Part shown: piece after piece, positions 5,523 to 12,002 of the stretch
How positions within the stretch are numbered: position 1 is the first letter of the stretch
How the letters are laid out: the number at the start of each line of letters is the position of its first letter
Source: Thermoplasmata archaeon
GTDB lineage: Archaea; Thermoplasmatota; Thermoplasmata; Thermoplasmatales; Thermoplasmataceae
Direction of reading: 5' to 3'
Length of the DNA: 12,423 nt
Assembly: GCA_021797025.1 (NCBI GenBank)
Contig: JAKAAK010000069.1
Span: 1-12,423, forward strand
Notes under the pieces: generated by a model
The model's database searches: none
What the model was told of the DNA's origin: nothing
Seen by the model: the letters and a program-made list of their open reading frames with translations, nothing else
Made by a program: the position numbers and the translations under genes

Positions 5523-7078
5523 AGGATTTATTGGACGATTATTCTGAAACGGATAGAGACATGTTGGATTTAAGAGCTACATCAACGAGAAAGGGTGGTT
5601 CATCTACCAAGATGGAAGACTATGCCCTAAAAAGAGTACCGTCTATTTGGAAGTGGAGTTGGAAACAAATTATGATGGTAGTATGGGGAGGTGTAACTTT
5701 TCTTTATGCCTTCGAACTTGGAGGACTTATTAGTACTGAATGGGGCGTACCCGCCATGATATTTTCATTCATTGTATGTCTTATATGGACTATATATCCT
5801 ACATTATGGTTCATGCACAAAGGCTCCCTTGAAGGGCTTGGTGCTGCTATTCTATCAAGGTCGACCTATGGTTACAAGGGAGCAGGAATTATTGCGATAC
5901 TTTATGTGTTTCTCTGGCTTTACTATTTCGCTGCAGAAGGTGGAATCATGGCTTCCAGTGCAGCTACTTATATTAGCCAGATTCCATATTCTATTTGGGT
6001 ACTTATCATTGTGTTAATCTTTATTCCACTAACTCTATATGGGATGTCATTCCTTGCAAAGTTCCAATTCGCTACATGGTTCATATGGTTGCCACTAGTA
6101 GTAGCAATGGTAGTACTTGCGTTCTTTGGAAGAGGGTTATTTGGGACTGTCGCTGACTACAATCCAGTTATCCTCCATCATCTGTTTACATTTACCCCAA
6201 AAGGCGAACCATTATTCTCAGTAACTACTTTCTTGTTGGCAGCGGCTGCAGGAATGGGACTTTTCATGCTTTGGCCTCTATGGGGAATAGACTATGGGAG
6301 ATTCCTTAAGAAAGAGGAGAGAAAAACTGGAGGGGTTTGGAAATTCTGGGCGCCTTATGCCATAGTTCCCCTAATAGACTTTCTATTAGGAGGTCTAATA
6401 GCACCAATATATAATCAACCAGATCCCGGTGTTTATGCTGTCTATCTTCTAGGAGGATTTGGACTGTTGCTTGCGATAATCACACAAGTGCGAATAAATG
6501 TAGAAAATGTATATTCTGGGTCGCTATCTACTTCTAATTTCTTTGCAGCAATCTTCAATTTCATGCCCGGTAGAAGAATTTGGATGATAGCCTTTTTAAT
6601 TTTTGCACTGATATTTATGGAACTGGATGTACTGAACTATGCAATATATATAAGTGACTTCCTAGTTATTTTTCTCGGTAGCTGGATATCTGTGATGTTA
6701 GTTGACTACAAAATAGTGAGAAAAAGGTACCATTTACCTATGTATTCTGAATACAGAAGAGGTTATCTCAAGGATTTTAACAAGGCAAACTTCCCCGCAT
6801 TGATAATCCCGATAATTGTGAACGTTCCGGCGTTACTTGGTTACTATGGTGGCACTATTTACGACAGCATCTCATGGTTATTAGCAATTATAGAGGCGAT
6901 AGTCATTAGTCTTGCCCTCAACTCTTACGCTTACTCTAAAGAAGGGGAGCAAGGAGTAAAGAGTAACTACTACGCTAGAATACCAAAAGATATAAATAAT
7001 GCGGAAGAAGCCAAGGTCACAGGTATAGTTAATGCTAAATATAAGGATAGCTTGGAAAATATGAAGGAGGTGAAATGA
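5519..7078 (+). CDS. NCS1-family permease (cytosine/purine/hydantoin/allantoin type)
   Basis: A 519-residue membrane protein with about twelve hydrophobic segments, beginning around residue 50 after a polar N-terminus. NCS1 hallmarks are WGIDYGRFLKKEERKTGG in the middle (compare the DYSRY motif) and NVENVYSGSLSTSNFFAAI towards the end (compare the N-x-YS motif). NCS1 carriers import nucleobases, hydantoins, allantoin and similar small cyclic amides with Na+ or H+. The substrate is unknown, but a cyclic amide (5-oxoproline, 2-pyrrolidinone, a hydantoin or urea-like compound) would suit the downstream enzymes. The hydrophilic C-terminal tail (about 475-519) is rather long. The gene overlaps the aminotransferase by ATGA and is followed four bases later by the Cys-rich gene, whose ribosome site lies in its last codons. 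Confidence 0.85.
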   Translation: MKDLLDDYSETDRDMLDLRATSTRKGGSSTKMEDYALKRVPSIWKWSWKQIMMVVWGGVTFLYAFELGGLISTEWGVPAMIFSFIVCLIWTIYPTLWFMHKGSLEGLGAAILSRSTYGYKGAGIIAILYVFLWLYYFAAEGGIMASSAATYISQIPYSIWVLIIVLIFIPLTLYGMSFLAKFQFATWFIWLPLVVAMVVLAFFGRGLFGTVADYNPVILHHLFTFTPKGEPLFSVTTFLLAAAAGMGLFMLWPLWGIDYGRFLKKEERKTGGVWKFWAPYAIVPLIDFLLGGLIAPIYNQPDPGVYAVYLLGGFGLLLAIITQVRINVENVYSGSLSTSNFFAAIFNFMPGRRIWMIAFLIFALIFMELDVLNYAIYISDFLVIFLGSWISVMLVDYKIVRKRYHLPMYSEYRRGYLKDFNKANFPALIIPIIVNVPALLGYYGGTIYDSISWLLAIIEAIVISLALNSYAYSKEGEQGVKSNYYARIPKDINNAEEAKVTGIVNAKYKDSLENMKEVK

Positions 7079-7081
7079 TAA

Positions 7082-7333
7082 ATGACTGAAGTAGTGTATT
7101 CGTTTGGAAAGGATAAGGAAGAAATGTATTGCCCCATTTGTAAGATGTTGAATCATATCAGTGACTATGTGTGGTGCCCATACTATGAAAAAGGAGTGTA
7201 TATATGTTCATACTGCTGTCTTGGAAATAAGGCGTGTAAGTCTATATGCAAAAAGACTGTTGAACCACAAAACAAACCACTACCTAAACACCCTGACCAT
7301 GCTGTCATAGACAAGATACTAGAAGGGAGGTGA
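7082..7333 (+). CDS. Small Cys-rich metal-binding protein of unknown function (83 aa)
   Basis: I do not recognise this family. The 83-residue protein has eight cysteines: C17-x2-C20 (YCPICK), C32, C42-x2-C45-C46 (ICSYCC), C52 and C56. CPIC and CSYC could form a zinc ribbon, while C32, C46, C52 and C56 could hold a second metal or an Fe-S cluster. There is no signal peptide or membrane segment. The basic, Pro-rich tail (about 57-75) contains two histidines. The start is firm: AAGGAGGTGA lies eight bases upstream. It sits between the permease and AHS1, and the ribosome site of AHS1 (GGGAGGTGAT) overlaps its own stop, so it is co-expressed with the carboxylase. It could be an extra subunit, a metal chaperone or a regulator; none is shown. 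Confidence 0.75.
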   Translation: MTEVVYSFGKDKEEMYCPICKMLNHISDYVWCPYYEKGVYICSYCCLGNKACKSICKKTVEPQNKPLPKHPDHAVIDKILEGR

Positions 7334-7342
7334 TAAACAAAT

Positions 7343-8329
7343 ATGGATTACAATTCTTTGATATATCAGGAAAAGAAAGAAGGCGGGTTGAAAGATCTTT
7401 TCTTTAGATTAGCTGGTGATGGTTATATACAGATGGAAATTGGTTCAAATCAAGTTTTTGATCTTATGGACTCTTTCCGCCTTTTTAAGATCACAGAGGA
7501 ATTGGAGAAAAGAGCACCGGTTGAGGGTTTGATTGAGTATGGTATGGGCTTTCGAACCCTTATGTTAAAATATGATCCTGTTGTCATCGACTACATGGAT
7601 CTCATCTCTATTCTTGTAGATATAGATAGCAAAATAACGTCCATTGAGAAAAGTGAATTTACTGTAAGGGAAATTTCCCTCCCCATAGTTTTTGAAGATG
7701 AGGTTACAAGAAATTCAATAAGATACTACATTAATAACATAAAAAGAACTCCAGACTATGTTATTGATGATCACAACATTGCCTACGTTGCCAAATATAA
7801 CGGGATTTCAAAGGATGAACTTAAGGAGAAAGTTACAGGCACAGGATGGATAATTATTCATGAATTGTTTTTCCCAGGTGGTCCATTCCAACTTCCGCTA
7901 GACCCTAGGTCGGCTATAGAAGCTCCTAAATATAATCCATCACGCACTTTTACTGCTGAAGGGACTGTAGGAGTTGGAGGGAAATGTCTTTTCATTTATA
8001 CGATGAATTCCCCGGGGGGGTACCAGATTCTGGGAAGAACAATACCCACGTGGCAGTACAATCAGAGTCATCCAGACTTTAAAAAAAACCCGTTCATTCT
8101 GTATCCAAAGGATATAATCAGATATCGCGAGACTTCAGAAGATGATGTACTTTCTATCTACGAACAGGTCAGTAGTGGAAGTGATTTGTTTAGATATAAT
8201 TTCAATAGAAGAAAGTTCAGGGTGTCCGATTGGATTAAAGAATATCAGAACGAGAACGTTTTAGACGATCTAAGGAAATTCCAGAAAGGTAAGGAAAATG
8301 CCAAAAAGAAACTATTGTCTGAGGTGTAA
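7343..8329 (+). CDS. Carboxyltransferase subunit, AHS1/KipI-like, urea-carboxylase type
   Basis: A 328-residue protein of the allophanate hydrolase subunit 1/PxpB/KipI superfamily. It carries the urea carboxylase version of the motifs: RLAGDGYIQMEIG (22-34), FRTLMLKYDP (70-79), LDPRSAIEAPKYNPSRTFT (186-204), GTVGVGGKCLFIYTM (207-221), SPGGYQILGRT (223-233) and PFILYPKDIIRYR (250-262). KipI proteins are shorter (near 240 residues) and lack the KYNPSRTFT stretch. The tail (about 294-328, WIKEYQNENVLDDLRKFQKG) resembles the linker that joins this domain to the biotin carrier in fused urea carboxylases. Paired with AHS2 it should form the active site that moves carboxyl from biotin to an amide nitrogen. 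GGGAGGTGAT precedes the start. Automatic annotation would probably say 5-oxoprolinase subunit PxpB; I think that is too narrow here. Confidence 0.88.
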   Translation: MDYNSLIYQEKKEGGLKDLFFRLAGDGYIQMEIGSNQVFDLMDSFRLFKITEELEKRAPVEGLIEYGMGFRTLMLKYDPVVIDYMDLISILVDIDSKITSIEKSEFTVREISLPIVFEDEVTRNSIRYYINNIKRTPDYVIDDHNIAYVAKYNGISKDELKEKVTGTGWIIIHELFFPGGPFQLPLDPRSAIEAPKYNPSRTFTAEGTVGVGGKCLFIYTMNSPGGYQILGRTIPTWQYNQSHPDFKKNPFILYPKDIIRYRETSEDDVLSIYEQVSSGSDLFRYNFNRRKFRVSDWIKEYQNENVLDDLRKFQKGKENAKKKLLSEV

Positions 8330-8334
8330 TTTTT

Positions 8335-9354
8335 ATGGGGAGTATAAAGATCATTAAAAATATGATTGAAGCGTTGGTAGAAGACTGGCCAGGGCGAGTA
8401 GGCTATTACAAAAATGGTTTTCCAATTTCCGGACCGAGCGATCCTTATGCCCATAGAGTAGGTAACATACTGGTAGGCAATGATCCAACAAATGCCCTAA
8501 TTGAAGTATCAGGAGGAATGTTTGCTGCTGAATTCAATGACGATGCAATAATATCTGTGACAGGAGGGGACCTTAGCCCGCAGATAGATGGAATAGCCAT
8601 ACCAATGTGGAGAGCTATCACGATAAAAAAATCTCAAGTCCTAAGTCTTAAGTCGGACAAAGGGCTCGGATTCAAATCCTATATAGCTATCTCAGGCGGA
8701 ATTCATGTACCAAAATTTCTAGGCTCAAGCTCTACATGTATTTATGGAAACTACGGTGGTTTTGAGGGAAGATCTCTCAAGGTAGACGACGTTCTTATAT
8801 TCGGCGAATCCGGTAATTTAAGTGATCGTATCCTTGATTTCAAACTCCCAGAAAAACATTTAAGAGAATATAGCAATAATATGGAAGTGAAAATAATGCT
8901 TGGGCCTTCATCCTATCCTGAATATATCAATGACTATGCTATTGACACTCTCAGCAAAATGAAATTCAAAGTAAGCAGAAATTCTAACAGATCAGGAAGC
9001 AGGCTTGAATCCGACCCCAGTGTTTTTCCAAAAGGGTGGGCAAGAAAAGATGGTGGTGAAGCGGGAATTCACCCATCAAATATTGTTGATATGGGCTATA
9101 CAGTTCCAGGGGGGCTGAATATTGCCGGCGACCAGATAATTGTTCTTGGACCTGATGGTCCCTGTGGTGGGGGATATGTGATCATAGGTTCAGTTATCAG
9201 GTCATCGCTTTCCAATATGTTTCAGCTTACACCAGGGAAGGGGCAAGTCAGGTTCAAAATTGTTGAACAGAATGATGTTGAAAATTTAAGGATATCGTAT
9301 GAAAGGGAAATACAGAAGATTGGCTCCCTTATTTCAGAAGGTGATTTTAATTGA
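8335..9354 (+). CDS. Carboxyltransferase subunit, AHS2/KipA-like, urea-carboxylase type
   Basis: A 339-residue protein of the allophanate hydrolase subunit 2/PxpC/KipA superfamily. Motifs in order: EDWPGRVGYYKNGFPISGPSD (16-36), RVGNILVGN (41-49), IPMWRA (89-94), AISGGIHVPKFLGSSST (118-134), NSNRSGSRLE (216-225), WARKDGGEAGIHPSNI (235-250) and LGPDGPCGGGYV (271-282). The NSNR..RL and WARKDGGEAG.HPSN blocks are those of the carboxyltransferase domain of urea carboxylase (Dur1,2 type). KipA/PxpC has a different SxxSDRMGYRL-type block. The protein is expected to pair with AHS1 as in the fused enzyme. A GAGGTG site lies eight bases before the ATG. Its stop overlaps the TTG start of the LamB-type gene. 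The true substrate could be urea, guanidine or a lactam; context favours a lactam or another cyclic amide. Confidence 0.88.
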   Translation: MGSIKIIKNMIEALVEDWPGRVGYYKNGFPISGPSDPYAHRVGNILVGNDPTNALIEVSGGMFAAEFNDDAIISVTGGDLSPQIDGIAIPMWRAITIKKSQVLSLKSDKGLGFKSYIAISGGIHVPKFLGSSSTCIYGNYGGFEGRSLKVDDVLIFGESGNLSDRILDFKLPEKHLREYSNNMEVKIMLGPSSYPEYINDYAIDTLSKMKFKVSRNSNRSGSRLESDPSVFPKGWARKDGGEAGIHPSNIVDMGYTVPGGLNIAGDQIIVLGPDGPCGGGYVIIGSVIRSSLSNMFQLTPGKGQVRFKIVEQNDVENLRISYEREIQKIGSLISEGDFN

Positions 9355-10124
9355 GTGAAAAAATTATTGATATAAATGTGGATATTGGTGAAGGATATGG
9401 AAGGTACGAAATAGGAAACGATGAGGAAATCATAAAGTGGGCCACATCTGCTAATGTTGCAGCTGGTTTCCATGCAGGTGATCCAAACACTATAGCTCGA
9501 ACTGTAAAATATGCAAAAAAGTACGGTGTGGCAGTAGGGGTTCATCCGAGTTTTCAAGATCTCAGGGGCTTTGGTAGAAGGGTGATAAATATATCTGGAG
9601 AGGACTTGAAGAATGATCTTCTTTACCAGATAGGTGCTGTTGACGGTTTTGTTAGGAAAGAGGGTATGGAATTGCAACATGTCAAGCTCCATGGTGCTTT
9701 GTATACTCTAGCGAATGAAAATGATGAATATGCAGAGGTATTTTCAGAACTGATCAATGAGTACAATGCTGAACTAATAGTAATAACTGAACATAACACT
9801 ACGTTGGAAAGAAAATGTAAGGAGAAAGGAATAAGGGTAGCCAATGAAGCATTCCCGGATCTGAATTATGACAAGGAAGGAAAGATTGTTATAGAGAAAG
9901 TAAAGAAAACATGGGATCCTGTCACTGTGGCGAAAAGAGCAATAAAAATTGCAAAGGAAGACATTATAGTATCGGAAACTAATGTAGAATTGCACCCCAA
10001 CGCTGAAACTATATGCATCCACTCAGACGCTCCAAACTCTGCAGAGATTATAAAAACTGTGCGGGAAAGTCTTGAAAAAAATGGAATTAAATGCTCCAAC
10101 CTAAGAGCACACAAGGTGGCTTGA
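9351..10124 (+). CDS. pxpA: LamB/YcsF family protein (PxpA-like)
   Basis: A 257-residue TIM-barrel-like protein of the LamB/YcsF family, known as 5-oxoprolinase subunit A, and named after a lactam-utilisation locus of Aspergillus. Motifs: IDINVDIGEGYG (6-17), SANVAAGFHAGDP (33-45), VGVHPSFQDLRGFGRR (62-77), HVKLHGALY (110-118) and NEAFPDLNYDKEG (165-177). The conserved acids and histidines (D7, D11, H41, H65, H114) are kept. The later EvFADRxY block reads EAFPDLNY, so the usual Arg is Leu, and the following R-S block is EK. This suggests a changed substrate or partner. The start is TTG, overlapping the AHS2 stop (TTGA), with AAGGTGAT eight bases upstream; no closer ATG fits. It probably opens the ring of the carboxylated substrate, in the place an allophanate hydrolase would occupy. 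Confidence 0.9.
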   Translation: MSEKIIDINVDIGEGYGRYEIGNDEEIIKWATSANVAAGFHAGDPNTIARTVKYAKKYGVAVGVHPSFQDLRGFGRRVINISGEDLKNDLLYQIGAVDGFVRKEGMELQHVKLHGALYTLANENDEYAEVFSELINEYNAELIVITEHNTTLERKCKEKGIRVANEAFPDLNYDKEGKIVIEKVKKTWDPVTVAKRAIKIAKEDIIVSETNVELHPNAETICIHSDAPNSAEIIKTVRESLEKNGIKCSNLRAHKVA

Positions 10125-10125
10125 G

Positions 10126-10338
10126 ATGGTAACAGTAGATGCACCCATTGGGGGACTCGTTGCGAGAACAGTAGTGAATGAAGGCCAGAAAGTAGAGCAA
10201 GGTCAGACTGTTGTAGTTTTGAACGTTATGAAAACTGAGATTGAAATCAAGGCTGAGGTGGGTGGAATTGTTAAATCAGTGTTTGTCAAAGAGTGGGATG
10301 AAGTTGACATCGGCACACCTCTGGTGGAATTGGAATAG
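10126..10338 (+). CDS. Biotin carboxyl carrier protein (stand-alone biotinyl domain, 70 aa)
   Basis: A 70-residue biotinyl domain without the N-terminal extension of classical AccB. It shows the hammerhead pattern: APIGGLV near the start, VVNEGQKVEQGQTVVVLNVMKTE, and VFVKEWDEVDIGTPLVELE at the end. The biotin-accepting lysine is K36 in VMKT; most carriers read (A/V)MKM, so the residue after Lys is Thr. The carrier moves carboxylated biotin between the biotin carboxylase encoded next and a carboxyltransferase. In this operon the only carboxyltransferase candidate is the AHS1-AHS2 pair. AAGGTGG precedes the ATG, which begins one base after the LamB-type stop. A lipoyl domain is an alternative for such folds, but the adjacent biotin carboxylase makes biotin much more likely. 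Confidence 0.9.
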   Translation: MVTVDAPIGGLVARTVVNEGQKVEQGQTVVVLNVMKTEIEIKAEVGGIVKSVFVKEWDEVDIGTPLVELE

Positions 10339-10347
10339 TGATTATGA

Positions 10348-11670
10348 ATGAGCAAGAGAGTACTTATTTGCAACAGAGGAGAAATTTCTGCTAGGATTCT
10401 CAGAACACTCAGGAAGATGAACATTACTAGTATTGCTGTATATTCTGATGCGGATAAAAATTCTCCTTATACATCTCTAGCAGACGAAGCCTATTATATT
10501 GGCCCTTCTAACCCTGCTAAAAGTTACCTTAACATGGAGAATATAATAAGAACTGCAAAATTTGCCAAAGCCGACGCAATTCACCCTGGTTATGGTTTCC
10601 TATCGGAAAATGAAAAGTTTGCAAAGATGGTAGAAGACAAAGGGTTCATATGGATAGGGCCAAACCCTGATGTCATGACAAAACTCAGTTCAAAAATTGA
10701 GTGCCGGAGAATTGCTAAAAAAGCGTCGGTTCCAATTACTCCTGGTACTGGTATTCTTAAAAAGAATTCGGTAGAATCAGATATTAGTAATATTGGATTT
10801 CCACTTCTTCTCAAACCAGATAGGGGAGGTGGAGGGAAAGGTATCAAGCGCATTTTTAGTTCCGGCGAGGTTATGAATGCATTCCAGTCAGCCACAAGTG
10901 AATCTCTCTATGCATTTGGAAACTCTGATCTCTATGCAGAAAAGTACGTTGAAGACGCTAGGCATGTAGAAATCCAGATAGTTGCTGATAGAAGTGGGAA
11001 CGTCTTTTCTTTGGGGGAAAGGGACTGTTCAGTTCAGAGAAGATACCAGAAAATAATAGAAGAAGCACCTTCACCTAAAGTAAGCCAGGGACTCAGAGAG
11101 AAGATGTATGAAGTGGCTAAGAACTTTATAACAGCAAGTGGTTATGACGCTGTCGGTACTCTGGAATTCATTATTGACAAAGCGGGAAATCCATATTTTA
11201 TGGAGATAAATGAGAGAATACAAGTTGAGCACCCAGTTACTGAGGAAACCACAGGCCTTGACATAGTGAGGTTGCAGATAGAAAATGGTTTCGACGGGAA
11301 GGTTAGCATATCCAAAGATTACTACCCACAAGGACATGCAATAGAAGCGAGGGTATATGCTGAAGACCCTGAAACATTCTTTCCTTCCCCGGGACAGATC
11401 ACATTGCTTCAGATACCTAAAATTAGGAATATCAGAATTGACCACTCATTAGCTAATATGATCCGGATTTCCCCATTCTATGACCCACTTTTGGCGAAGG
11501 TGATTTCCAGGGGAAAATCAAGGAGTGAAGCACTTAATAGTCTTTTAGATTATTTTCCGTCACTAAGGATAGAAGGAATAAAGACAAACATTCCTCTTAT
11601 AGAGAGACTTCTTTCATCTGAAGAGTACAGATCAGGTGACATTGATACCAGCTTCATGGATAAAAAATAA
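10348..11670 (+). CDS. accC: Biotin carboxylase subunit (ATP-grasp)
   Basis: A 440-residue biotin carboxylase that carboxylates carrier-bound biotin using ATP and bicarbonate. The full three-part fold is present: N-terminal domain (VLICNRGEISARILRT; DAIHPGYGFLSEN), ATP-grasp (K156 in LLLKPDRGGGGKGIKR; RHVEIQ 205-210; GERDCSVQRRYQKIIEE), catalytic MEINERIQVEHPVTE (285-299: E286, N288, R290, Q292, E294), and the C-terminal domain with HAIEARVYAEDP (R335). The length matches AccC. Small departures are Y233 where AccC has His (RRHQK) and NER where NTR is usual. No acetyl- or propionyl-CoA carboxyltransferase gene is nearby, so the accC symbol reflects family only. Its partner is more likely AHS1-AHS2, as in urea carboxylase. 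GTGAT a few bases upstream fits the anti-Shine-Dalgarno, and ATG 10348 begins nine bases after the carrier stop. It is the last gene of the operon. Confidence 0.93.
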   Translation: MSKRVLICNRGEISARILRTLRKMNITSIAVYSDADKNSPYTSLADEAYYIGPSNPAKSYLNMENIIRTAKFAKADAIHPGYGFLSENEKFAKMVEDKGFIWIGPNPDVMTKLSSKIECRRIAKKASVPITPGTGILKKNSVESDISNIGFPLLLKPDRGGGGKGIKRIFSSGEVMNAFQSATSESLYAFGNSDLYAEKYVEDARHVEIQIVADRSGNVFSLGERDCSVQRRYQKIIEEAPSPKVSQGLREKMYEVAKNFITASGYDAVGTLEFIIDKAGNPYFMEINERIQVEHPVTEETTGLDIVRLQIENGFDGKVSISKDYYPQGHAIEARVYAEDPETFFPSPGQITLLQIPKIRNIRIDHSLANMIRISPFYDPLLAKVISRGKSRSEALNSLLDYFPSLRIEGIKTNIPLIERLLSSEEYRSGDIDTSFMDKK

Positions 11671-11690
11671 TTAAAAATTTTTGTACCAAA
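11668..11690 (+). terminator. Possible T-run terminator after the carboxylase operon
   Basis: A short A-rich/T-rich stretch with TTTTT at about 11680-11684 directly follows the stop codon of the biotin carboxylase. A second T-rich stretch (AATTTTAATTTTG) lies near 11768-11780. T-runs suffice for archaeal termination, but AT-rich DNA makes this weak. Confidence 0.3.
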
Positions 11691-12002
11691 ATTTGAACAG
11701 AAACAGATGAGGACTGATTGAGAAATATGATAATATTGTTTGTGATAATTCAAAATTATTCTCTCTCAATTTTAATTTTGTCTATCACTTAATTTGCCTT
11801 GTATACTGATTTTAGCCATAACACTATGATGGAAATACTCATGGAATACTGGATTTGCCTTATAGTTTAATCCACCTGACGGAGTATGTATTCCAATTTT
11901 CGTATTCAAGTATAAGAATATTGTATACTGTGCAAATGCACCGATAATAAGCAAGGCTGTTAGAATATGGGAAGGAATAGTATGAACTGGTCTGGATGTT
12001 AT
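11691..12002. other. Non-coding stretch between the carboxylase operon and the transposase
   Basis: No credible gene is seen. A minus-strand frame of 111 codons (11772-12107) overlaps the transposase start and has no recognisable features. The right two thirds contain the ATACT-rich repeats noted under the insertion sequence and are where an IS110 guide (bridge) RNA would be encoded. Confidence 0.45.

Noticed and set aside
7343..9354. Plain annotation of the pair as 5-oxoprolinase subunits PxpB and PxpC (KipI/KipA)
   Set aside because: Length and motif blocks match the carboxyltransferase part of urea carboxylase better, and biotin subunits are encoded in the same operon. It is kept only as an alternative.
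9222..9692. Minus-strand 156-codon frame
   Set aside because: It is antisense to AHS2 and LamB, both of which have clear family motifs.
10126..11670. Acetyl-CoA or propionyl-CoA carboxylase
   Set aside because: No acyl-CoA carboxyltransferase gene is in the operon; the neighbours are AHS1, AHS2 and LamB.
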